Made by a program: the position numbers and the translations under genes. Shown piece after piece: positions 8,108-16,798 of a DNA stretch of 32,387 bases. The stretch is from an alpha proteobacterium HIMB59 (lineage in GTDB: Bacteria; Pseudomonadota; Alphaproteobacteria; HIMB59): NCBI GenBank assembly GCA_004321805.1, contig SGZV01000014.1:1-32387 (forward strand), in the 5' to 3' direction. Each line of letters opens with the position of its first letter. The stretch's first letter is position 1. The notes below the pieces were generated by a model. It searched no databases. It saw only the letters and a list, made by a program, of their open reading frames with translations, and was not told the DNA's origin.

Positions 8108-9396
8108 TAATATTTATTTGCAATTGGAAGTTCTTCAGCAGGAAATAAAGATATTACCTGACATCCTTTGTCAGTAACAATTAACTCTTCTTCAATTCTA
8201 GCAGCAGAATAGCCATCTTTGGCTGGGCAATAAGTTTCTAAAGCAAAAACCATTCCTTCTTTAATTTCAGTAGGAGAGTCCATTGAGACCAATCTACTAA
8301 TTATAGGCCTTTCATGTATTGCTAAACCCAATCCATGACCAAACTGCAATGCGAATGCATCCATTTCATTTGCAAAACCAAACTCTTCAGCTTTTGGCCA
8401 AACGGCAGCAATTTTATCAGTTGATGCTCCTGGCTTTACCAGTTCAATTGCCTTATCAAGCCATTCACGACATTGTTTATAGGCATCATTTTGAACATCT
8501 GAGGCCCTACCGATATTAAATGTTCGGTAGTAACATGTTCGATAGCCCATGTATGATTGAAGAATATCAAAAAAAGCCTGATCACCAGGCCTGAATGTTC
8601 TATCAGTAAAATTATGAGGATGAGGATTGCATCTTTCACCTGAAATAGCGTTAATTGCCTCAACATCGTCAGAGCCAAGCTCATAGAGAAGTTTATTTGC
8701 ATTAGCAACAATTTGAGCTTCGCTAACTCCTGGTTTCATCGTTTCGTAAATTTGATGATAAGTTGCATCAACCATAGAGGCCGCTTGATTTAAAAGCATT
8801 AACTCATCTTGAGACTTTATTTCTCTGGCTTCTAATAATATTTGCTGACCATCAATAATATTTAATCCCTCAGCCTGAAGTGCAAACATCATTGAGGGCT
8901 CCACCAAATCAACCCCAATAGGCTCTTTATCCAATCCCTTTTCTGCAAGCATTGATTTAATTTCTTTTGCGGCTCGGGTCATTAAACCTGCATCTGGGTG
9001 CACTGTACCCCTTAAACCAACCATACCCGCTTTCCAATTCTCCTCAGGAAGCCAAGGAGAGAAAAGTTGATGATGTTTTGCAGCTGATCCAAAATCCCAC
9101 AAGATTGGGTCATGTCCTTGAGGTAATAAAGAGTATCTTGCGATTTTATCTCTAGACCACTCTCCAATGACCGTACTTGTGAGATAGCGGATATTGTTGT
9201 TATCAAAACAAAGGAGGGAACCTGCTTTAGAATTATTAAGAGCTTGTTTTGCTCTCCCTATTCTATACTTATGAAGTCTTTGAAAATTTATTCTTTCCTC
9301 ATAATCAACATTCATTGTACCATGAGAGGGTACTCTGCGATGCCAATTATAGTTTGGGTTAATATCTTCTGGCTTTATAATGGAAGGCTCAGACAT
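8107..9396 (-). CDS. M24 (pita-bread) family hydrolase-like protein with altered metal site
   Basis: A 429-residue protein with a creatinase-like N-terminal domain (about 40-190) and an M24 pita-bread domain (about 200-425). The canonical metal ligands D-D-H-E-E align as Asp277 (FFDIL), Cys288 (GYRTCYYRTF, where the family has G-Y-x-S-D-x-T-R-T), His354 (FGHGLG), Glu387 (ALETY) and Glu402 (ARIEEE). One bridging Asp is therefore a Cys. M24 members include X-Pro aminopeptidases, creatinase, ectoine hydrolase DoeA and DMSP lyase DddP. It is locked into the operon by TAATG junctions on both sides. A peptidase role makes little sense in this context. A carbon-nitrogen, carbon-oxygen or lyase reaction on a sugar-derived substrate, possibly mononuclear, is inferred. 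Confidence 0.75.
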   Translation of the reverse strand: MSEPSIIKPEDINPNYNWHRRVPSHGTMNVDYEERINFQRLHKYRIGRAKQALNNSKAGSLLCFDNNNIRYLTSTVIGEWSRDKIARYSLLPQGHDPILWDFGSAAKHHQLFSPWLPEENWKAGMVGLRGTVHPDAGLMTRAAKEIKSMLAEKGLDKEPIGVDLVEPSMMFALQAEGLNIIDGQQILLEAREIKSQDELMLLNQAASMVDATYHQIYETMKPGVSEAQIVANANKLLYELGSDDVEAINAISGERCNPHPHNFTDRTFRPGDQAFFDILQSYMGYRTCYYRTFNIGRASDVQNDAYKQCREWLDKAIELVKPGASTDKIAAVWPKAEEFGFANEMDAFALQFGHGLGLAIHERPIISRLVSMDSPTEIKEGMVFALETYCPAKDGYSAARIEEELIVTDKGCQVISLFPAEELPIANKY

Positions 9397-10199
9397 TATT
9401 GAATTACCATTCCTCCATCAATCATCAAAATTTGACCTGTCATATAATCAGACTCCCCAGATGCCAAGAAAGAAGCAGTTCCAACAATATCTTCAGGATA
9501 AGAGTATCTTTTCATTAAAATCATATTTTCAGCAATTGAGTCCATTGACTCACCATGTTTATCAAACTTACCCATTGCTACTAATTCTTTATCTAGCTGC
9601 TCCCACATCTCTGTTCTAACAACGCCTGGGCCATAACCATTAACATTGATACCATATTCAGCAAGACCTTTTGCACCGCCTTTGATTAATCCTGCAACTG
9701 CATGTTTGCTTGCACCGTAAATAACAACATCATCAAAAGTTTCACGAGACAAAATAGAAGCTACATGGAGGATTTTATAGGGTTCTTTTTGTTTTCCTTG
9801 ACTGATCATTTGACGTGCTTGTTCTTGCATACCCAGCCAAGCACCTCTTACATTGATATCGAAAATGAAGTCATAGTTTTCTTCAGTTACATCCATAAAC
9901 CATAAAGGTTTATTAACTCCTGCATTATTTAAAGATACGTTTAAACTACCAAATGCCTCCACAGTTGCGTTAACTGCAGCTACGTGATCCTCTCTTTTTC
10001 TAACATCTAATTTACAAGAGATTGCTTCCCCACCAGCCGATCTAATTCTTTCCTCTACTTCCTTACATCCGTCTAAGTTAACATCAGTAATACAAACTTT
10101 TGCTCCTTGCGCGCAATAATGTTCAGCAATTGCAGCACCCATACCTTGGGCGGCACCAGTAATTAATACATTCTTACCTTTAAGTCTTTCCTTATCCAT
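9396..10199 (-). CDS. SDR family oxidoreductase
   Basis: A 267-residue classical short-chain dehydrogenase. Seen: TGAAQGMG (14-21), Asp39 at the end of the second strand (NAD preference), NNAG (91-94), and the catalytic Ser148, Tyr161 and Lys165 (YGASK). The C-terminus ends in GQILMIDGGM. The overall look is that of acetoin/diacetyl reductases and sugar-polyol dehydrogenases. It is the first catabolic gene after the permeases and is preceded by a strong GGAGG ribosome site (complement of 10206-10210) across a 76-bp gap. It may oxidise the imported polyol or sugar to a ketone for the downstream enzymes. Confidence 0.85.
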   Translation of the reverse strand: MDKERLKGKNVLITGAAQGMGAAIAEHYCAQGAKVCITDVNLDGCKEVEERIRSAGGEAISCKLDVRKREDHVAAVNATVEAFGSLNVSLNNAGVNKPLWFMDVTEENYDFIFDINVRGAWLGMQEQARQMISQGKQKEPYKILHVASILSRETFDDVVIYGASKHAVAGLIKGGAKGLAEYGINVNGYGPGVVRTEMWEQLDKELVAMGKFDKHGESMDSIAENMILMKRYSYPEDIVGTASFLASGESDYMTGQILMIDGGMVIQ

Positions 10200-10275
10200 G
10201 AGTATCCTCCAAATACATAATAATTATAATAATTTAGTTAAAAAAGGTAGATATTGAATATATCCAAAATGAATA

Positions 10276-11310
10276 TTATTTACCTAAGACGGATCTCTTC
10301 TTTTCAAGCAGTGCTTTTTTTCGATCATCAATGGTTTCAAGTAAACTTTTCCTGGCCTGCCTAGAGTCAAATATTCGAGACATTGTTTGGAATACGATAA
10401 CGATAACTAATAACACTGATGTAAATAATTGAACAAAGTGGACCTGAAGAGCATAAAAAACAAGTCCCGTATTCAAAAAATTAACTGTCAAAGCTCCTAT
10501 TGCAGCTCCTAGCACTCCTCCTTTTCCTCCTAAAATACTTACCCCTCCAACAAAAGCAGCAACTGTTCCAGCTAAAAGCAAATATTGCAAGCCAAGACCT
10601 TGGGCTGTACCAGATTTTAAACCAATGACAGTTCCAGCAAAACCTGCGCAGAAACCAGATAGTGCAAATGCAATAATCATCGGACGTCGTAGAGGAATTC
10701 CTGCAGTCAAAGCTTCTTTACGAGCGCCTCCAATAGCATAAATTTCTCTTCCATATTTTGTATAGCGCATAAAGATGCCCACACATATAAAAATAAAAAT
10801 TACAGTTAAACTTGCAGGGGAAAAATACATCAAAACTTTGGTTGTGATAAAGTCAGGCACTCTGAAATCAGTTAGCATTACTGTTTTTTCCTCTGCTATT
10901 AGTAAAGCGACGCCTCTTAGAAGCATTAATGTTCCAACGGTTATGACAATTGCCCTAATTCTAATGAAAGCTATGACAAAACCCTGAGTAGCACCAATCA
11001 GTGTTGATACAGATAGTCCAATTAACATTGCAAAAGGCGCTCCTAAAGGATCTGTTAGTTTTACAACAATGACAGCACAAAGAGCAGCATTAGATCCAAT
11101 GGATAAATCAATTTCTCCAGCAATAATGCATATTGTTAAAGCTAAACCTACAAGGCCTAACACGGCAAATCTCTCTAATATTGCGAATGAGATATTATGG
11201 CTGAAAAACACTTCAATGTTCATTGCAAAGAAAACGTATACACAAAAAGATAGTAAAATTGCAAAAGACAAGTCAACGTCTCTGGTAATTCTTCTCATTA
11301 AATTATCCAT
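10276..11310 (-). CDS. Sugar ABC transporter permease (RbsC type), second subunit
   Basis: A 344-residue, very hydrophobic inner-membrane protein with about 8-10 predicted membrane segments. The RbsC-type mark IAGEIDLSIGS is present near 63-73, with the later YGREIYAIGGARKEA coupling-helix segment facing the ATPase. The C-terminal about 35 residues are basic and cytoplasmic. It overlaps the other permease by 1 bp, so the two probably form a heterodimer with the ATPase at 12347. Imports a monosaccharide or polyol; substrate unknown. Confidence 0.88.
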   Translation of the reverse strand: MDNLMRRITRDVDLSFAILLSFCVYVFFAMNIEVFFSHNISFAILERFAVLGLVGLALTICIIAGEIDLSIGSNAALCAVIVVKLTDPLGAPFAMLIGLSVSTLIGATQGFVIAFIRIRAIVITVGTLMLLRGVALLIAEEKTVMLTDFRVPDFITTKVLMYFSPASLTVIFIFICVGIFMRYTKYGREIYAIGGARKEALTAGIPLRRPMIIAFALSGFCAGFAGTVIGLKSGTAQGLGLQYLLLAGTVAAFVGGVSILGGKGGVLGAAIGALTVNFLNTGLVFYALQVHFVQLFTSVLLVIVIVFQTMSRIFDSRQARKSLLETIDDRKKALLEKKRSVLGK

Positions 11311-12350
11311 TATTCTTGAGCCCTACTTCCTTTCGCAAATAAACCAAATACAATAATACTAAATACAATCATTAAACCTACTCCCACAATTCTGGGTCCG
11401 CTATTAAACCCTTGTAAAACCATCATATTATCCACCATTGCTATAAATATAGCTCCCAAGCTTGTTCTCAATGTAGATCCATACCCCCCCATTATAGAGT
11501 TTCCTCCAACCATGACAGTGGCGATAACTAAAATCGTCATATCTCCAGAGGAACCAAATTCAGCAGAAAAATAATTTGATTGAGCACTATCCATTTGGGC
11601 AACAAAAGCCACAGCTACAAAAGCGCAACAAACAGAACATATAGTGAATACGATGATTGCCATGGAGAAGTTTTCATGACCGGTGGCTTTTCCTGCTGCC
11701 TTGTTAGCTCCAACAAGATAAACTTTTCTACCAAAGTTAGTGTGTCTGAGAACAATTTCCCCCGCGATTGCGATGAGTATAAATGACCATGTAATACTTG
11801 GAAGACCTAGAAAAGATCCGGTTCCGAGCCATTCAGCATCATGGGGTCTTGTGAAATTTATAACAAGGTTATCACTCCACCATGCACCAATGCCATAAAG
11901 TATTCCGGCACCACCTAGGGTTACCACGATGGGGTTGCCTCCCATACCAACAAAATATCCTTGGATAACTCCACTCACTACTCCCACAGACAATGCAGCA
12001 AGAAGTGAAACCATAAAATTTCCAGCTAAATCTGGTGATCCAAAACCAGTGGCCATACCCATTGCAAAAGTAACACCACAAATTGATGCGGTTTCTTTGA
12101 GCGAGAGTAAAAAGAAATTTCCTGAGAGCGTCACAAAAGTTAATCCAATAGCCATAATGCCATATAATGCAGCATCTCTAATTATTGCTTTAAAATTTGT
12201 AAGAGTTAGGTAATTATCAGTAAAAAAAATTCCATAAACAAACATGACAGCAAAAAGAGAAAGCAAGATAGCTAAAAGTGTTCGATCTTTATAAAATTGT
12301 AAAAATTTAGCAGAAAATGGTTGCTGGTTTTCTTGTATCGCTGTGCTCAT
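11310..12350 (-). CDS. Sugar ABC transporter permease (RbsC type), first subunit, degenerate signature
   Basis: A 346-residue polytopic permease of the ribose/xylose/galactose class, with the coupling segment FGRKVYLVGANKAAG and a C-terminal A-x-G-S-R tail. The usual G-x-D-L-S-V-G-S motif after the second hydrophobic segment is replaced by SGNFFLLSLKETAS (76-89), whereas its partner at 10276 keeps it. That asymmetry fits an obligate heterodimer. The start overlaps the ATPase stop by 4 bp (ATGA) and the stop overlaps the partner's start by 1 bp, so all three are coupled. Confidence 0.87.
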   Translation of the reverse strand: MSTAIQENQQPFSAKFLQFYKDRTLLAILLSLFAVMFVYGIFFTDNYLTLTNFKAIIRDAALYGIMAIGLTFVTLSGNFFLLSLKETASICGVTFAMGMATGFGSPDLAGNFMVSLLAALSVGVVSGVIQGYFVGMGGNPIVVTLGGAGILYGIGAWWSDNLVINFTRPHDAEWLGTGSFLGLPSITWSFILIAIAGEIVLRHTNFGRKVYLVGANKAAGKATGHENFSMAIIVFTICSVCCAFVAVAFVAQMDSAQSNYFSAEFGSSGDMTILVIATVMVGGNSIMGGYGSTLRTSLGAIFIAMVDNMMVLQGFNSGPRIVGVGLMIVFSIIVFGLFAKGSRAQE

Positions 12351-13855
12351 AAGTTTGTCTCATTAAATGGGTCAGTAATTTCTTTTAAAATGGTGGGTGT
12401 CTGAATATTTTCCAGACGATGTTCATCTATCATCATTCCTCTATAGAAGGTAATTACGCGGTCTGGCAAATAAGTGATTTCTTGTATATCAGTAGAAGCA
12501 AAAATGATCGTAATTCCTCTGGCAGCAAGATCTCTCATTCTCTGGTAAATTTCAGATTTTGCACCAACGTCAACACCTCGAGTGGGCTCATTAACTAATA
12601 AAACATCTGGTTTAATGGAAAGCCATTTTCCAAGCGCCACTTTTTGTTGATTTCCGCCACTTAATAGGCCAGACTCATCAAACATTCTCTTTACATCAAT
12701 TAAAAATTCTTTTGCTAAGCTTTTTGAGTAGTCTTGTTCTGTGCTTCCAAAATTAAAACCATATTTAGATATAGATGAGAGTGCAGGCGATGTTAAATTT
12801 TCAAATATTGGTCTACCTAAAAACAAGCCATCTTTTTTTCTATCAGAGGAGCAATATGCAATTTTTTTCTTAATAGCTTGACTAGGGGATTTGGGTAAAA
12901 AGTTTTCACTATTTATTGTTAATGAACCGGAGCGTGATTTAAGAGCACCAGCTATTGAGGCTAAAACCTCACCCGCTCCACTTCCAAGCTGACCAGATAG
13001 CCCAAGTATCTCTCCCTTATAAGCTGAGAAACTTATTGGCTCTAAAACTCCGTCAGGCCATAAATCTTTAATTTCTATTTTAGGATCATCGCTAATATGA
13101 TCTGCTTTTGAAGGAAACATATTAGCTAATTCTCTACCGAGCATAATCTCTACTAATTTATTTACATCAATGTCTTTAGTCTGCTGAACACCTTGACTGA
13201 CACCATCTCTTAAAATAGTAATTCTTTTTGTAATTTTAAAAATTTCATCAAGTCTGTGACTAACATAAATGATAGATTTTCCATTTGCAGCTAAACGTTC
13301 TACCATTTCTAAAATTCTTCTACTCTCAGCTTCGCCTAACGCTGCTGTAGGCTCATCTAAAATCAAAATTTTTGCTTCTCTTGAAATCAATCTAGCTACT
13401 TCCACTAGGTGCTGCTCACCAACAGAAAGTAAATTAATTCTAGTGGTGGGATCAACATCGGTTAAACCAACTTCATCAAGATAGGGACGAGCCATATTTG
13501 CTAATGTATTTAGTGTGGCAAATTTTTTAACTTTGGCACCTGTAAGAAAAATATTTTCAGCTACTGACATATTAGGAATCAAGCTTAATTCTTGTTGGGC
13601 TATAGCAATACCGGACCCCTCTGCTTGTGAGGGAGTTTCAAATTTTACTTCATCCCCATTAATTTGATAGCTGCCCTTAAATCCAGAATCAAAACCACTT
13701 ATTATTTTAACTAAAGTAGATTTTCCTGCGCCATTCTCACCGACAAGACCCATAATTTCGCCTTCATTGATTTCAAAATTAGCTTCTTTTAAAGCTTGAA
13801 TGGCACCAAAGGTGCGGGAAACTTTTGTGATTTTAAGGATTGGATCTGAAGCCAT
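12347..13855 (-). CDS. Sugar ABC transporter ATP-binding protein with two nucleotide-binding domains
   Basis: A 502-residue RbsA/MglA-type protein. The first domain has Walker A GENGAGKST, signature LSVGEQ, Walker B ILILDEPTAAL and YVSH. The second has a degenerate Walker A (GQLGSGAG, no Lys), signature LSGGNQQ and VNEPTRGVDVGAK, with Asn where a Walker B Asp is common. Loss of the second Walker A Lys is normal for this family, in which one site is catalytic. It energises the permease pair downstream. It is separated from the binding-protein gene by 95 bp that holds a strong hairpin. Confidence 0.92.
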   Translation of the reverse strand: MASDPILKITKVSRTFGAIQALKEANFEINEGEIMGLVGENGAGKSTLVKIISGFDSGFKGSYQINGDEVKFETPSQAEGSGIAIAQQELSLIPNMSVAENIFLTGAKVKKFATLNTLANMARPYLDEVGLTDVDPTTRINLLSVGEQHLVEVARLISREAKILILDEPTAALGEAESRRILEMVERLAANGKSIIYVSHRLDEIFKITKRITILRDGVSQGVQQTKDIDVNKLVEIMLGRELANMFPSKADHISDDPKIEIKDLWPDGVLEPISFSAYKGEILGLSGQLGSGAGEVLASIAGALKSRSGSLTINSENFLPKSPSQAIKKKIAYCSSDRKKDGLFLGRPIFENLTSPALSSISKYGFNFGSTEQDYSKSLAKEFLIDVKRMFDESGLLSGGNQQKVALGKWLSIKPDVLLVNEPTRGVDVGAKSEIYQRMRDLAARGITIIFASTDIQEITYLPDRVITFYRGMMIDEHRLENIQTPTILKEITDPFNETNL

Positions 13856-13892
13856 ATTCCTATTAATTTTATACCTTTTTTGAGAATTTAAC

Positions 13893-13922
13893 TACACACA
13901 GGGATTAATTTCCCTGTGTGTA
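13893..13922 (-). promoter_or_regulatory. Intercistronic hairpin between binding-protein and ATPase genes
   Basis: A perfect 12-bp inverted repeat (TACACACAGGGA at 13893-13904, its complement at 13911-13922) with a 6-nt loop lies 28 bp after the binding-protein stop. No U-run follows on the minus strand, so full termination is unlikely. It probably protects the upstream mRNA from 3' exonucleases or pauses transcription, raising binding protein above transporter. The same arrangement occurs in the other two transporter operons. Confidence 0.7.
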
Positions 13923-13950
13923 AAAATATAGATCTATTAGCTTTTAGGAA

Positions 13951-14994
13951 TTAATCCCAAGCACCTGAGCAAAGCTCGTTGATACCGTATAACTTACCAT
14001 CAAAACCTCTTAAGGCAGTAAAGTCCATAGTTGCACCTGTTACTGAAGGGTTTGGGGTAAAGTTAATGTATTGAGCAAGCTCGCCATTTTCCATGTACTC
14101 TTTTACAAGAGCAATAGCTAGCTGACCTTCGTGAAGAGGTGATTGTAGAGTAGTACCAAATTGCTTTCCATCAGTAATCATCTGTTTATCACCATTACAT
14201 ACAGTACCAACAGTAATAACAGCATCGCTATCTACGCTACCGCTTTTACCTGTGCCTGCATACCAGTCAACATTATATCCTGCTTCTTCCAGAGCTTTAA
14301 TACCACCAGTTAAGATCGCATCATCCATTCCATATACGAAATGAATACCTTGATCTTTAACTTTAGCGATTAGCTTTGCAGCACCCTTATAACCATTTGC
14401 CTGACCAAAACCTTCACCGATATCTCCAATTAAATTTAGATCAGTACCAGCAATAGCTTGCTTAAATGCATTGATTGAAAGGCCATATCCACCATAAGAG
14501 TGTGGGTATGATAGAGCAATAACATTAAAGCCATCACCACCTGCGGCTTGTTTCATCTTCATAGCTTTAACCATCATCTCACCTGCGTTATATGCACGAA
14601 GACTATCGTCTGGCCCAGCGTATCCAAAGATAAATGCCTTATCTTGCTCGTTTGGTAGCTGATTAATTTTTAAAACCGGAACACCAGTTTTTGCTAATTT
14701 TCTAAGTGAACCTAATCCGGCAACTGCATCAGGCGGCCACCAAATAAATACATCTGGAAGTGCACCACTTGATAGATATTGTTCAACTTGTTGGTTTTGC
14801 TCAGCCTGGTTATAGTTATTTTCAAAAACTGTAATGTCATAACCATATTGCTCAGCTGTTGCTTTAATTCCTTTTACGAATGCTCCTACATAAGCCTCAG
14901 AAGACGCAGCGTTAAAGGAAACGATTTCTACTGCTTTAGCAGAACCGAAAGAAAAGCACATCAAAACAGCTAATACTTTGATTAGTTTGTTCAT
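13951..14994 (-). CDS. Periplasmic sugar-binding protein of ABC transporter (RbsB-like, PBP type 1)
   Basis: A 347-residue protein with a clear signal peptide: a basic MNKLIK start, a hydrophobic core, and likely cleavage after Ala21 (S-A-K-A). The mature part has the type-1 periplasmic-binding fold marks of the ribose-binding class (E-x-Y-x-x-A-F-V-K-G-I-K near the start; the V-Y-G-M-D-D-A segment). It is first in the operon and has an excellent ribosome site (GGAGGAT five bases before ATG), as expected for the most abundant component. It feeds the heterodimeric permeases at 10276 and 11310. Ligand unknown; downstream genes suggest a sugar or cyclitol. Confidence 0.9.
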   Translation of the reverse strand: MNKLIKVLAVLMCFSFGSAKAVEIVSFNAASSEAYVGAFVKGIKATAEQYGYDITVFENNYNQAEQNQQVEQYLSSGALPDVFIWWPPDAVAGLGSLRKLAKTGVPVLKINQLPNEQDKAFIFGYAGPDDSLRAYNAGEMMVKAMKMKQAAGGDGFNVIALSYPHSYGGYGLSINAFKQAIAGTDLNLIGDIGEGFGQANGYKGAAKLIAKVKDQGIHFVYGMDDAILTGGIKALEEAGYNVDWYAGTGKSGSVDSDAVITVGTVCNGDKQMITDGKQFGTTLQSPLHEGQLAIALVKEYMENGELAQYINFTPNPSVTGATMDFTALRGFDGKLYGINELCSGAWD

Positions 14995-15040
14995 TTGATC
15001 CTCCTTATGTCCTAATACCTAAATTATTCATGTTTTAGGA

Positions 15041-15055
15041 AGACATTTAATGTCT
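15041..15055. promoter_or_regulatory. Palindromic operator candidate in divergent promoter region
   Basis: AGACATT-T-AATGTCT is a perfect 7-bp inverted repeat with a one-base centre, in the 118 bp between the transporter operon and the regulator gene. Its size suits a dimeric winged-helix (MarR-like) repressor. A second, weaker palindrome (ATTCA-GTT-TGAAT, 15061-15073) lies 5 bp away. Binding is inferred. Confidence 0.45.
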
Positions 15056-15112
15056 AATATATTCAGTTTGAATATTTTGAATAATTACTATTAACTATTC
15101 TAACCCTTTGAA

Positions 15113-16798
15113 ATGAACAGAAATGAAATAACCACCCTTTTGAAGTTTGTCAATAAAACTAGAATATTATTTAACAAGACTGTTTCTAATCAAATTATTG
15201 ATGCTGACTGGAGGATATTTTCTTATGTCATATCCAATCATTTTGAGAATAAATTGTGCACCACAACCAGTATTATCCAAGTGTCTGGACTTCCATTTGC
15301 AACAGGCTTGAGAAAAGTTAATAGATTAATCAAAGTAAAAAAATTAATTAAAAGACCTAAGACAAAATCTGGAAAATCTTTTTCAATCCACCCCAGTGGA
15401 GAATTAATTAAAGAATTTACAGAATATTTGTTACTCATCAAAAATGAATTTGCATCTCAACTAGGATTTAATGAAATTGATAATAATTTTTATTTTGGAA
15501 CTTCTTTATCTGCAGGAAACATAATTCCTGCACCAACAGTAATTACAAATCAAAGTAAAAAATTTAAAAAAATTCGGTTTTTATCAAATGATAATCCGAC
15601 ATTTAAAGTGATACAAAATAATTTAAATTTTTTTGAATACATTTTTGATTGCAAAATTGAACTCACAATTGAAAGCGATTTAAAAAAACTTTTAAATAAA
15701 ATTATTACTAATTCCCTATCAAATTCTAAATCTAAATTTGATATTGTTGCATTTAATATTCCCTGGATAGGTCAATTAGTAAATTTAAATTGCTTAACTC
15801 CTCTAGACAAGCATGTTGAAAGCATAGGATTAAACTTAAATGATTTTCATTACTCAGGTATAAGATCTAGCTCATTTAATAAAAAACTTTTTGGTATCCC
15901 AATAGAAGCTATTCAAGATTTATTATTTTATAGGCAAGATATATTTCAAAAGCATAACATCAAACCTCCGGTAAATTTTGAAGAATTATTTTCTGCCTGT
16001 AAAGCTCTTAAAAATATTAGTGAAATTGAAAGCCCTATATCTTGGCCAGCAAGAAAAGGTCAGCCATTAGCAACCAGTTTTATTCTGGCAATGGCTAACT
16101 TTGGCAAACCATATATTAACTTGAGATATATTGGAGATAATATTTACGATCTTGATTCTGAAAAAATATCTTTAAAAGCTAATTTTCTATCTGAAGCTGC
16201 TTTTAATGCTGCTAAAATGCTCAAAGAACTGGTTTCATATTCACCAAATAACATCTCTTCTCATTCTAATGATGAATGTGTGGAGTACTATAGTCAAGGC
16301 AAATCAGCAATGGTTTTAAATTGGAGTAGTCGAGCACACCTTTTTGAATTAAACAAAGGTTCTCCTGCCTTTAATAAAACAAGCTATCTACCAAGACCTG
16401 CAGGACATCCTTCATTTCAAGTTTCACCAATTGGAGGATTTTCTCTGGGCATACCCTTCAACACTTCTGATGAAAAAATTCCATTTATCATGCGTAATAT
16501 TCGAAAGTTTGTATCGCCAGAAATAATTAAATATTACATTGAGCATGGGAGTTTATCATCACCCGTATTTAGTGTTGTGAATGATCCTGAAGTAAGAGCG
16601 CTGAGTCCCATCTTTAATGAAATTGATAAGATGGAAAAAGATGAAAAGTTTGTAGAATGGGCCAGGTACCCTTTGCCAACTTATTCAAATATTATCGAGG
16701 AGGTAGGAAATAGAATTTTTAATTATCTTTTTTTAAATGAAAACCTTAACTCAACTTTAGAAAGTTGCCAAGCAACTGCACAGAAATATTTAAAATAA
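15113..16798 (+). CDS. MarR-like winged-helix regulator fused to family-1 solute-binding domain
   Basis: A 561-residue protein with no signal peptide or membrane segment. Residues about 28-115 form a winged-helix DNA-binding domain of MarR look (ADWRIFSYVI, then a helix-turn-helix through TTSIIQVSGLPFATGLRKVN and a basic wing at 72-92). Residues about 150-561 match a complete SBP family 1 (MalE-like) fold: FDIVAFNIPWIGQL (209-222), LTPLDKHV (228-235), FGIPIEA (260-266), LLFYRQDIFQKHNIKPP (270-286), GKSAMVLNWSS (396-406), and GGFSLGIP with GSLSSPVFSVVNDPEV near the end. Such folds normally bind sugars outside the cell. Here it would sense a cytoplasmic ligand and control the divergent operon. 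The ATG has no Shine-Dalgarno and a TATTCT element ends 11 bp upstream, so the mRNA may be leaderless. The end abuts a convergent gene with no gap. Confidence 0.82.
   Translation: MNRNEITTLLKFVNKTRILFNKTVSNQIIDADWRIFSYVISNHFENKLCTTTSIIQVSGLPFATGLRKVNRLIKVKKLIKRPKTKSGKSFSIHPSGELIKEFTEYLLLIKNEFASQLGFNEIDNNFYFGTSLSAGNIIPAPTVITNQSKKFKKIRFLSNDNPTFKVIQNNLNFFEYIFDCKIELTIESDLKKLLNKIITNSLSNSKSKFDIVAFNIPWIGQLVNLNCLTPLDKHVESIGLNLNDFHYSGIRSSSFNKKLFGIPIEAIQDLLFYRQDIFQKHNIKPPVNFEELFSACKALKNISEIESPISWPARKGQPLATSFILAMANFGKPYINLRYIGDNIYDLDSEKISLKANFLSEAAFNAAKMLKELVSYSPNNISSHSNDECVEYYSQGKSAMVLNWSSRAHLFELNKGSPAFNKTSYLPRPAGHPSFQVSPIGGFSLGIPFNTSDEKIPFIMRNIRKFVSPEIIKYYIEHGSLSSPVFSVVNDPEVRALSPIFNEIDKMEKDEKFVEWARYPLPTYSNIIEEVGNRIFNYLFLNENLNSTLESCQATAQKYLK

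Noticed and set aside
8107-9396. DMSP lyase DddP for the M24 protein
   Set aside because: The DddP ligand pattern around the second Asp is kept in DddP but altered here, and overall sequence likeness is limited to the M24 fold.
13893-13922. Rho-independent terminator after the first binding-protein gene
   Set aside because: Strong stem but no U-run on the minus strand, and the ATPase gene clearly belongs to the same operon.
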